64,000 bases of DNA from JALORV01 sp963707445 (lineage in GTDB: Bacteria; Pseudomonadota; Gammaproteobacteria; Burkholderiales; Burkholderiaceae_F): contig CAVPPW010000055.1 in assembly GCA_963707445.1 (NCBI GenBank), forward strand, positions 96,451-160,450, read 5' to 3'. The translations under genes were made by a program, and so were the position numbers. Positions within the stretch are counted from its first letter, which is position 1. Every line of letters begins with the position of its first letter. The notes under the pieces are model-generated. The model saw only the letters and a list, made by a program, of their open reading frames with translations, was not told the origin of the DNA and made no database searches. Positions 56,553 to 64,000 of this stretch are shown piece after piece.

Positions 56553-57764
56553 TCACGACTGTGCCGCGTGCGTTGAATGCTTTGCTTGCGCGTCCAGCGC
56601 TTGCGGGAAGTCTCGAGCTTCCACGTGCCGCTCAGGCGTAACCGAGCGCCGCCGCCGCGCCGTCAGCGCGACGTAGTTCCCCACGAACGCGAGCGTGGCA
56701 CCGATCACGCCACTCGCGGTCCAGCGGTAGTCCTCGAAAAGCGTGCTCAATATCATCGCAACGACCGGTATCAGCACCGCAGTGAAGCTCGCGCGGTCGG
56801 CGCCCACCTTCTCGATCAAATGGAGATAGGCGCCGAATGCCACGACGCTGCCCAGCGTCGCGAGGTAGGCAAGCGAGGCGACATACGGCAGCCGCATATC
56901 GAACGACCAGGCCGAACCTGAAAGCCAGGCGCACACCGCGGCCGTGACTGCGCCGTAAGCCATGCCCCAGGCGATGGCGCTCATGACGGGAATGCGGTCG
57001 CGTTGCAATCGAACAGCGATCAGGTTGCCGATCGAAGCGATCACGGTCGCACCCAGCGCATAGGCGACGCCGATCGCCGTCGCGCCGCCAATCGTCGCGG
57101 TGCGAAATTCCGGCAGGAACAGGGATGCGATGCCGGCTACTCCGAGCAACGCGCCAACAACGACGCGCGGCTCGAGGGCAGTGGCGAATACCAGCCTCGA
57201 ACCGATTGGCACCAGGAACACCAGCGTCGAGAACGCTACGGCGACCAGCCCGGAGGCCACATAGCGCTCGGCAAGATAGACCCCGACGTAGTTGAGCCCG
57301 TAAAGCGTCGCGCCCTGCGCAGCCAGCCAGACATGCACGCGCAACGGGAACCGCAACGAATGCCGGCGCAGCCAGCACCATACAAACACGGTCGCCGACG
57401 CCAACGCGAAGCGATAGACGACCGAGACCTCCGGCGCGACGACACCGAGCTGAAAGGTGATCGCGATCCACGTCGAGCCCCAGATCAGAGTGGCGGTCGC
57501 AAAGAGAACAACGGGGTTGGTCATTGCAAGCGCACGTCTTGCCGAGTCGCTTGTCAGGAGCTTCGAAGCGTCGCCCGCGTCCACTAATGCCGCTAGCGCC
57601 AACGTCGTTGCCGCACCGGATCCTTTCGCCTGCACCGGTTGCGAGGCCGCCGATTCGTCGGCCACAAAGCCAGGCGCAAACACCACACCCGCCACCCCGA
57701 TGACGAGAGTGACCGTTCCCAGGACTGGAGCCAATTGTGCTCGGAAAGTGCGAAACAGTGCCAT
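56553..57764 (-). CDS. EamA/DMT family transporter with an N-terminal extension
   Basis: The core from about residue 81 is a standard ten-helix EamA carrier: MTNPVVLFATATLIWGSTWI, YRFALASATVFVWCWLRRHS, YGLNYVGVYLAERYVASGLV, and in the second repeat GVAYALGATVIASIGNLIAV and GAYLHLIEKVGADRASFTAV. It exports metabolites or amino acids in other bacteria. The open frame has 80 extra codons at the start, with a hydrophobic segment LGTVTLVIGVAGVVFAPGFV and an Ala-rich linker. ATG 57764 has an AGAGG site, while the inner ATG 57524 has none, so the long form may be real. Otherwise a small separate protein could have been fused by an indel. Confidence 0.82.
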   Translation of the reverse strand: MALFRTFRAQLAPVLGTVTLVIGVAGVVFAPGFVADESAASQPVQAKGSGAATTLALAALVDAGDASKLLTSDSARRALAMTNPVVLFATATLIWGSTWIAITFQLGVVAPEVSVVYRFALASATVFVWCWLRRHSLRFPLRVHVWLAAQGATLYGLNYVGVYLAERYVASGLVAVAFSTLVFLVPIGSRLVFATALEPRVVVGALLGVAGIASLFLPEFRTATIGGATAIGVAYALGATVIASIGNLIAVRLQRDRIPVMSAIAWGMAYGAVTAAVCAWLSGSAWSFDMRLPYVASLAYLATLGSVVAFGAYLHLIEKVGADRASFTAVLIPVVAMILSTLFEDYRWTASGVIGATLAFVGNYVALTARRRRSVTPERHVEARDFPQALDAQAKHSTHAAQS

Positions 57765-58111
57765 GTGCTACCTCTCTGCATTACCCGTTCGGTGAGGGCC
57801 CTCGCCACTCGCGTTGAGCCTTAGCCGAGGAGGAGGGACAAGCAATCGACAGACACTGCGGCCGCTCGATTTCCGATCATGTGTCGGCAGAGCCGAGCTG
57901 TGTTTCACTTGTAGCTCTTGATCTGCGGCAACTAGGCCGCCGATTGCAGCGACGGCGAGCTCGAAGTGCCGCGGCCCTCGGCGACCCATTGAGCACGCAT
58001 CGGCTATGTGGTCGGACACCTGACTTTGTCCGCTATTCGGCGAGTCGTGCGGCCGCGCGGAACGGCGGCTTATGGCCGCAAAAGGCAAGGCAGGACGTCC
58101 AGGGCACTCCT
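57765..58111. other. Intergenic region
   Basis: Bases between the EamA gene and the DUF922 gene. One minus-strand open frame (57768-58088) has no recognisable domain and an unusual composition. I see no RNA gene or repeat here. Confidence 0.4.
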
Positions 58112-58777
58112 TTAGAACGACGCTCCCTGTGTCGCTCCGTGATTCGTTCTTGCGTCGTATTCCTTGTCGCGTAACTTGAGATTCTCATACAGCCGCTGGG
58201 ACTCGCCGCGCGCGAGTGCATTGAGCCGATCGCAGGCCATCACGCCCAGCCCCATAAGCCGTTCTTTCACAAGAATGGCAAGCTCGCGCCCGTGCTGGAT
58301 ATGCCCGTCTTCGTGTCTTTGCAGCGCGGCATAGTGATCGTTCCAGCGGCGCTGGAGGTCGAGTGGGGCCGCAGCAGCATCAACCCAGCGCGGCATAAGG
58401 ATTTCGCCCGTGACGCGTACGCGCACCGCGGAGATCGCACAGTCACTACCCCGCGGTTCCATGCTGTTGTCGAACGCCACATTCCATTTCGCAAGGCCGT
58501 GGAAGCCCTTGGGGCCGTTGGCCCGAACCGAGCGGATGAGAGACGGGTAGTCCAGGCCGCGGACGTCGTAGTGAACGACGCTGACCTGCAGATCGAGCGC
58601 TCCGCTCGGGCCAGACCAGGCATAGTCCTTCGAACTCGACTTGGCACCCGCCGCACACGGGCGATCGGAGTAGGTAACGGTGCCATCGCGTTCACATCGA
58701 TAAATTTGACCATGCGCAGCGCTTGCCGCGAGCAGCAGCGCCAAACCAATCATGAACCACCGGCCGGTGATTGCCAT
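58112..58777 (-). CDS. DUF4124/DUF922-type exported zinc-protease-like protein
   Basis: From ATG 58777 the protein is 221 residues with a signal peptide AITGRWFMIGLALLLAASAA cut near AHGQ. A DUF4124-like start, IYRCERDGTVTYSDRPCAAG, with two Cys is followed by the DUF922 body: VVHYDVRGLDYPSLIRSVRA, GLAKWNVAFDNSMEPRGSDC, RRWNDHYAALQRHEDGHIQH. The HEDGH matches the HExxH zinc-protease signature. It is probably a periplasmic peptidase, substrate unknown. An ATG at 58849 gives a longer form, and neither start has a strong ribosome site. Confidence 0.82.
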   Translation of the reverse strand: MAITGRWFMIGLALLLAASAAHGQIYRCERDGTVTYSDRPCAAGAKSSSKDYAWSGPSGALDLQVSVVHYDVRGLDYPSLIRSVRANGPKGFHGLAKWNVAFDNSMEPRGSDCAISAVRVRVTGEILMPRWVDAAAAPLDLQRRWNDHYAALQRHEDGHIQHGRELAILVKERLMGLGVMACDRLNALARGESQRLYENLKLRDKEYDARTNHGATQGASF

Positions 58778-59024
58778 GGAGGAATCAAGGAAAGGCAGCA
58801 GCCGGATGGAACGAAACGATGCCGTCGACCGAAGCGTCCGAAAGCACATTCATCTTGATTCCACTTGGGCTGAAATCAGAGATTCGATTCTGTCTGCTTT
58901 CGGGCTCAGCAATTCAGTGTGGTGAATGGCCGGACTTCGCCGTGCTCTGCCTAGACGCACCCGACCGACCGGAGCATTCTAGGTGTTGCTTTCCGGGAGC
59001 ATCGCGATACTGGGAGAATACGTA

Positions 59025-59534
59025 ATGTGCAGATACGCCATCAAATTTGCTGCCGTGGCCGCTTTCGCAGCTTCGGCTGTCATGCTCAGCTGGTCCACCG
59101 CATTGGCTCAGGGCTCGAGTGATGTTGTGGGAACGTGGACACTCGTCTCGTCGGTGACGGAAAAAGATGGTACGAGAACTGATCAGTTTGGCTCAGGTGC
59201 AAAGGGGATGATGACTTTGGATGCCGATGGTCGCTTCATGCTTACGATCATCGGACCTGATCTTCCAAGTTTCGCCTCGAACAGTCGCGCGGCGGGCACG
59301 CCGGAAGAAAACAAAGCCGTCGTGTCGAAGAGCATTGCCATGATCGGCACCTATTCGGTCAACGCGGCAGATAAGACGCTCACCTTCAAGGTTGACAGCG
59401 CCACATTTCCCAATTGGAACGGAACTGAGCAGAAGCGGCTGCTTGCATCCAGCAGCAAGGACGAGCTCAAATACATCACACCCACTGCGTCCAGTGGCGG
59501 CGTTGGCACGGTGACCTGGAGACGCGCCAAGTAG
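59025..59534 (+). CDS. Exported lipocalin-like domain protein
   Basis: The 169-residue protein has a signal peptide MCRYAIKFAAVAAFAASAVM cut near ALAQ and a small beta-barrel-like body: VVGTWTLVSSVTEKDGTRTD, GMMTLDADGRFMLTIIGPDL, MIGTYSVNAADKTLTFKVDS and KYITPTASSGGVGTVTWRRA. The opening GTWxLxS and the spacing of strands are those of the lipocalin-like DUFs. It may bind a small hydrophobic ligand in the periplasm. A GGGAGA site precedes ATG 59025. It stands alone just upstream of the IS element. Confidence 0.82.
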   Translation: MCRYAIKFAAVAAFAASAVMLSWSTALAQGSSDVVGTWTLVSSVTEKDGTRTDQFGSGAKGMMTLDADGRFMLTIIGPDLPSFASNSRAAGTPEENKAVVSKSIAMIGTYSVNAADKTLTFKVDSATFPNWNGTEQKRLLASSSKDELKYITPTASSGGVGTVTWRRAK

Positions 59535-59630
59535 GTGATGATCATCTAGCCGGCCTCCACACCGTGCCGCGAAGCACGGCGGGGATAGAGTCAAGGTGCG
59601 TTTGTCTTGACGACCCTGAAGGAGGCCAGC

Positions 59631-60651
59631 ATGCGGAAGTTTATCGGCATTGATTTGCACTCGAACAACAGCGTGGTGGTGGTGGCCGACGAGGAGGATC
59701 GGGTCGTGTATCAGAAGCGGTTGCCCAACAATCTGGAGGCGATTGCGGCGGCGCTGGCGCCGCATCGGGATGAGATGGTCGGCGTGGTGATCGAGTCGAC
59801 CTACAACTGGTACTGGCTGGTGGATGGGCTGATGGACGCGGGCTATCGGGTGCATCTGGCCAACCCGACGGCGATCAAGAAGTACGAGGGGCTGAAGTAC
59901 AGCGGCGACTTTGCCGATGCGGCGTATCTGGCGCAGCTGCTGCGGCTGGGGTTGTTGCCCGAGGGCTACATCTATCCGCGCGAGCAGCGTGGCGGCGCGC
60001 GATCTGGCGCGCAAGCGCATGCAGCTGGTGCGTCACCGCACGGCCCAGATCCTGTCCATCGAGGGCATCCTGATGCGGCAGACGGGGGCACGTGAAGAGC
60101 TGCGCCGCCGTCAAGCGGCTGACCGCCGAGCAGGTCGAGGCCTTCGCGTTCGCACCCGATGTGGCGCTCGCCGTGCAGGCCAATCGGGCGGTGAGCGCAC
60201 GTGCTGCAACAGCAGATCGCGGTGCTGGAGCAGCGCCTCAAGGAGCGGGTGAGCCTGCGCCCGGAATACCGTTTGCTGCGCACGGTGCCCGGCATCGGCG
60301 AGATCCTGGCCACCACGATCATGCTCGAGACGGGCCCGATCGAGCCGCTTTGCCGCGGTCGGCAACTTCGCCTCCTACTGTCGCTGCGTCGACAGCGTGC
60401 GCGAGAGCAACGGCAAGAAGAAGGGCGAAGGCAACGGCAAGAACGGCAACAAGTACCTGGCCTGGGCGTTTGTGGAGGCGGCCAACTTCGCGCTGCGCTA
60501 CTGCCCGCAGGCCAAGAGCTTCTACGAGCGCAAGAAGCGCAAGACCAACGTCGTCGTGGCGATCAAGGCGCTGGCGCACAAACTGGCGCGGGCCTGCTTC
60601 CACATGCTGCGCGAACAGAAGCCGTTCGATGTGAATCGATGCTTCGCGTAA
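59631..60651 (+). CDS. IS110 family transposase (several frameshifts)
   Basis: The start ATG 59631 follows AAGGAGG and gives MRKFIGIDLHSNNSVVVVAD, the DEDD (RuvC-like) N-terminus with its first Asp. The Glu lies in VVIESTYNWYWLVDGLMDAG and the last two Asp in YSGDFADAAYLAQLLRLGLL. The C-terminal Tnp_20 part reads LRPEYRLLRTVPGIGEILAT, GKKKGEGNGKNGNKYLAWAF and KRKTNVVVAIKALAHKLARA, and contains the serine needed for strand exchange. About five breaks (near 59985, 60095, 60195, 60345 and 60395) disrupt it. The repaired length is about 339 residues. It may be inactive or a victim of sequence errors. Confidence 0.9.
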
Positions 60652-60660
60652 CGGTTTGGC

Positions 60661-60726
60661 CAAGGGCGGTGAGCCAGGAAAGCGGACTGGTGCACAACCA
60701 GCTGAAATGATTGGACACCGCCCTTG
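60661..60726. repeat. 11-base inverted repeat after the transposase
   Basis: CAAGGGCGGTG at 60661-60671 and its exact reverse complement at 60716-60726 enclose 44 bases. This could be a subterminal repeat of the element or the base of an RNA hairpin. Confidence 0.75.
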
Positions 60727-61230
60727 CGCCATCAGCTCGAATGCAGATCACCCAATCGCCCAAGCCATGAGCCAATCACGGACTGGCGTCGCCTCACCAC
60801 GGCGACAGCCATACGCAATGTAAGCATCCCCATGGACACGGCTTGGCACCAACGTTTCTCTGGGGCGGCACACGCCGCCAGGGCGATCGCAGAGCAGCGC
60901 GACACGCTTGATCCCGATGGGTGTCTGGCGCGATTCGGTTCGCAGCCGACCGAGTGAGAAAACGGGCGCGATTGAGTACTGCAGAACTTATGGTGGCGTA
61001 GGCTGTCGAGACTAAAGTGGACGCACAAAAGTGCGACGTCCTGATTTTGTCCTTGACCCCGGCCGGCTAATGGGTGTCCGCTTTGTCGCTGACGAGGACC
61101 GCAGGGCGGGATGTCGGCTGCTGGCCGTTACCGACGCCGCCGAAGTCGCCAAACTAGCAGCGCAGTTGCGGATGCTTTTCAAGCAGCGCGTTTCTTCGCG
61201 CTGCAAAGCAAGGATGTGCACCGCGGGTCG
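60727..61230. other. Region without a recognised gene
   Basis: About 500 bases between the IS110 element and the JDVT-CTERM gene. Open frames at 60724-60957 (plus), 61031-61234 (plus) and 61012-61221 (minus) are short and without known domains. The region could include the far end of the element. Confidence 0.4.
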
Positions 61231-63084
61231 CTAGCGCCGATAGGCCCTCGCCCGTCGACGCAGGACTTCAAACAGCGACGCCGCAAGCATCAGTGCGAGT
61301 ATCGGATCGAAGAGTTGATCCGCAGGGCCCACCGTACACCCGACGCCGCCCATGTTTGACGGAGCGACGGCCGCTGATGTCAGAGGCTCAGGCGAGGACG
61401 ACGACGGCGGCGACGTCGTGTCGGACGTGACCGTCTGATCGAGAGTCGTCCGTCCGGTCAACGCGATGCGCGTGGGTTCGGCCAGCGATGCCGAGGAAAT
61501 GACCACTTCGCCCGTCGCGGCGCCCGCGGCCGCGGGCTGGAAAGCGACGTAAACGCTGCATGACTGTCCGGGGGTGAGGTCCATCGGCCCCGCGCCGCAG
61601 GAATTGCTCCCCTGCTGCATCGAGAATGGACCGGTGATGGCGATCGACGTTAACGTGATCGGGCTCGCGCCGGAGTCGGTGATCACGGCCTGCGCCATGG
61701 TCGACATCACACCGATCGGTGACTGCATCGACAGCGCGGCCGGATTGACCGAGATCGCGTACTGAACGCCCGATCCGGACAGCGCAACGACCGGATTGCC
61801 GTTGGCGGCGTTCGACGTGACCGTCAGCGTGCCACTGCGGCTACCGACCGTGGTGGGCGCAAAGGTCAGTTGCAACGTGCAGGTGCCTCCGGGGGCGATC
61901 GTTGCGCCGTTCGCGCAGGTGCCGGCCAGCGCAAAATCGCCGCCTGCGGTTCCGCCGAGCGTGAGGCTCGCGAGGGTCAGCGGCGCCTGGCCCGTGTTCG
62001 TCAACGTGATTGCCTCCGCCGCGCTCTTTGCGCCGAGCGAGGCCGTTCCAAAGTCCAGTGTTGACACCGACAACGACACCGCAGGCTGCGCGGTTACCGT
62101 TCCGGTTCCGTTGAGGGCAACGGTCGACGGGCTTGCGGCCGCGTTGTGCCCGATCGACAGCGTGGCACTCCGCGCACCGGCCGCCGTTGGCCGAAAGGTC
62201 AGCTGCAGATTGCAGCTTGCATTGGCGTTGAGGACGGTCCCGACCGCGCAGGTTGATGAGGCTCCGGTCGCGAATTCGGCTGCGTTTGGTCCCGCGATCC
62301 CGATCGCCGACAGGGTGAGCGGCTGTCCGCCGGTATTGCTGACGGTCACGGCCTGGGCCAGCGACGTCGTATTGATCGTCTGCGTGAAGCCGAGGGTTGT
62401 CGGCGTCACGCTCGCGGCAGCCGGCGCGAGCGCCCCGGTCCCGACCAGAGTCAGCGTCGAGGTTCCGCTCGCTGCATTGTGCGAGATCGTCAGGGTCGCA
62501 TTGCGGGCGCCCGACGCGGCGGGAGTGAACGTCACCTGCAGCGAACAGCTGCCACCCGCGGCGACGTTTGTGCCGACCTGACAGGTCCCAGCTCCGCGCA
62601 AATTCGGCGCTGGCGGCACCACCGAACGTCAGCGCGGTGAGATTCAGTACGGCAGTTCCGGTATTGCTGACCGTCACGGTCTGTGCCGCGCTCGTCGTGC
62701 CGAGCGTCTGCGACGCGAATGTGAGACTGGTCGCCGACAGCGAAACGGCCGGAGATCCATTGCCGGCCGCGGGATTTGCGATGTAGGCCGCGATGTCATT
62801 CGCGTCGGTCGTATTGACGTACCCGGCGAGAATTCCGCATCCCGCCCTTGTTGCTGGATATCGCGTTCAGGATCTTCGTAGGGTTCGAGGCCTTGCGTGA
62901 TTCCGTTGCGCTGGACGGAAGGAAATCCGGAATGACACGCTGCGATGCTGCAACTCTGCGGCGCACCGTTGGTGTTCGCGAACAGGGCTTTGCCTCTTAC
63001 GGCATCCGCCGCATGCCCGACACCCAGCACGCTCAGCCCAATCACCGCAATCAACCCGGCCGCAATACGTCGCACCGCTTCCAT
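61231..63084 (-). CDS. JDVT-CTERM protein: cytochrome-like domain plus choice-of-anchor D repeats (frameshifted)
   Basis: From ATG 63084 the protein starts MEAVRRIAAGLIAVIGLSVL, a signal peptide cut near GHAAD. A short cytochrome-like domain follows (GKALFANTNGAPQSCSIAAC then H, a CX4CH motif). Breaks near 62840 and 62600 interrupt a chain of at least four immunoglobulin-like choice-of-anchor D repeats, each with a form of SLSxxxLxFG and a paired Cys (GTCANGATIAPGGTCTLQLT). It ends GGVGCTVGPADQLFDPILAL then a helix and RRRARAYRR, the JDVT-CTERM sorting signal. The repaired length is about 617 residues. It is probably surface-anchored after cutting by the adjacent protease, 1 base upstream. 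Confidence 0.85.
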
Positions 63085-63085
63085 C

Positions 63086-63703
63086 TCACACACTCCAGTA
63101 GAAAATCCAAACTGCGTTGGCCGCGCTGTGCAGCGCGACGCAAAGGCCGATCGATCGGGTGCGCTCGTAGGCCCATCCGATGACGAATGCGGGCGCGACC
63201 ACCATCGCGGCGTGCGCCATCGACGTCGTCGCCAGGTGCGCGACCCCGAAGCATGCCGCCGTCACTCCGATCGCGACCCACGGTCGTCCCCAGAACCCGC
63301 CGTGGGCACGCAGTCGGGACTGCACGACGCCGCGGAAGAAAAGTTCCTCGATAAGCGGCGCGACGATCAGCGACTTTGCAATCTGCGCCATGTGCGAGGT
63401 GAGCGCGTGAGAAACGGTCGACGCCACCGCGTATGCAGCGACCGCGATGAAGATAGCCATCAGGCCGGCGCCGAATGGCGGGAGAACTGCAGACGTCGGA
63501 TCTCGATTCACACGTTTCTCGCCACCGAACAGGTCCACCGTCGGACCTGGACCGTGGCAGGCCACCGCAGTTGCATTCGGAAGCGGCGCCCCGTTGGTGT
63601 TTTCGTAGAGGAGTTTTCCGTTTGCCGGATCCGCCGCCTGAGCCGGCGCCGCGATTGCCGTGGCCAGCAGGCCGGCGGCCCGGATGGACTTAAGAGTGCT
63701 CAC
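63086..63703 (-). CDS. CPBP-type intramembrane glutamic protease (JDVT-CTERM-associated) with a cytochrome-like N-terminus
   Basis: From GTG 63703, after an AAGGGAGAC site, the 205-residue frame has a signal peptide SIRAAGLLATAIAAPAQA and a stretch GKLLYENTNGAPLPNATAVA then CHGPGP. This matches the cytochrome-like start of the neighbouring JDVT protein but lacks the first heme Cys. From about residue 68 it becomes a CPBP protease: VAPLIEELFFRGVVQSRLRA (EExxxR), AACFGVAHLATTSMAHAA (FxxxH) and VALHSAANAVWIFYWSV. Adjacent JDVT-CTERM substrate and glutamic protease (MrtJ type) are a known pair. The front part may be a real fusion, or a recombination or deletion product. A GTG near 63516 could start the protease alone. 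Confidence 0.78.
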   Translation of the reverse strand: MSTLKSIRAAGLLATAIAAPAQAADPANGKLLYENTNGAPLPNATAVACHGPGPTVDLFGGEKRVNRDPTSAVLPPFGAGLMAIFIAVAAYAVASTVSHALTSHMAQIAKSLIVAPLIEELFFRGVVQSRLRAHGGFWGRPWVAIGVTAACFGVAHLATTSMAHAAMVVAPAFVIGWAYERTRSIGLCVALHSAANAVWIFYWSV

Positions 63704-64000
63704 CGTCTCCCTTCGCCATTTGTTCCGATGTTTGTTACGGACCGATCGTCGGAGCTGCGCAAGTAGCATTGGGGCAACGCCGGCGACAGTGGGGAGAAAC
63801 TAAATCGAAAGCGCGTGATCGGGTCGTCGATGCTTCGCCCGATCACGTTAGTTCCGCGGATGGCAGTCGCTCGGACTAGCCGATGCCAGCGAGACGTCTT
63901 CGCGTTTGGAAAGCGTCGTTGCACGACTAAATCGTTAAGCAGCGTTAAGGGCGCATCCACAATCGGTTCCGCGACTTTCACGTACCTCCAGTGGACTTCG
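63704..64000. other. Right-end region without a recognised gene
   Basis: The last 300 bases hold only a short minus-strand open frame (63700-63981) without known domains. The promoter of the protease and JDVT-CTERM pair probably lies here. Confidence 0.4.

Larger units (their letters stand above)
59561..60726 (+). mobile_element. IS110-family insertion sequence (approximate ends)
   Basis: The element includes the transposase and short flanks. On the left a hairpin CCGTGC/GCACGG lies at 59562-59579. On the right an 11-base inverted pair, CAAGGGCGGTG at 60661-60671 and CACCGCCCTTG at 60716-60726, lies just after the stop. IS110 elements lack typical terminal repeats and carry a non-coding RNA in one flank, so the true ends cannot be fixed from one copy. 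The bounds given are the outermost structures that I can see. Confidence 0.5.

Noticed and set aside
57768..58088. A 106-codon minus-strand open frame between the EamA and DUF922 genes
   Set aside because: It has no ribosome site, domain or coding-like composition.
59631..60651. A larger integrated island or prophage around the IS110 element
   Set aside because: No integrase, phage genes or direct repeats are visible; only a single transposase is present.

Overview
The window reads as a chromosomal segment of a high-GC gammaproteobacterium. The evidence is the smc-zipA-ligA block (zipA is a gammaproteobacterial division gene), a glnD end, the succinylase branch of lysine/diaminopimelate synthesis (dapC, dapD, dapE), a PilU-type ATPase, prmB and an ABC-F protein of YheS type. 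A PEP-CTERM protein and a JDVT-CTERM/intramembrane-protease pair suggest an environmental lineage, perhaps near Steroidobacterales/Nevskiales; that placement is inference.

Region 1 (1-14.5 kb) is housekeeping: glnD end, def, an S-methyl-5'-thioinosine/thioadenosine phosphorylase, ligA, zipA and smc on the minus strand; then queF, dapC, dapD, pilU, dapE and prmB on the plus strand.

Region 2 (14.5-22.6 kb) is a tightly packed plus-strand run, mostly coupled by 4-base ATGA overlaps: yheS-like, a CaiB/racemase-type CoA protein, a histidine phosphatase, an ACAD10/11-type kinase, a ClpX-like ATPase lacking the usual ClpX accessory parts, an MFS carrier and a TPR protein. An ACAD11-like dehydrogenase with a GST follows at 25.3 kb, next to a quinone reductase, an SRPBCC protein and a pirin. 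Kinase plus dehydrogenase look like a split ACAD10/11 pathway for 4-hydroxyacyl-CoA.

Region 3 (27-34.6 kb) is mixed: a hybrid histidine kinase, a VOC protein, a lipoprotein, DUF1178, tRNA-Leu(TAA), a heavily frameshifted cNMP-binding/thioredoxin-reductase-like gene, a DedA-rhodanese fusion and a small lipoprotein.

Region 4 (34.7-52.1 kb) is the most striking part: about 17 kb of minus-strand genes, nearly all for envelope proteins. It contains a TolQ/ExbB-type motor protein, two ExbD/TolR proteins, a TonB-like AgmX/PglI-type protein, three TPR proteins, three predicted outer-membrane barrels, a TlpA-like thioredoxin, DUF3570 and DUF4266 proteins, a CX4CH lipoprotein, an HzsA-like lipoprotein with three CXXCH motifs, and an ApbE flavin transferase. 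I read it as an Agl/Glt-like trans-envelope machine joined to a redox and flavin-transfer module.

Region 5 (52-64 kb) is accessory and looser: a PEP-CTERM protein behind a candidate sigma-54 promoter, a TauD/TfdA-like dioxygenase, DUF3500, DUF6632, an EamA carrier, a DUF922 protease-like protein, a lipocalin-like protein, an IS110 element, and a JDVT-CTERM cytochrome-like protein next to its probable processing protease.

About twenty genes, including essential ones, are broken by one-base frameshifts, mostly apparent single-base insertions. I treat these as probable consensus errors and give the full gene span for each.
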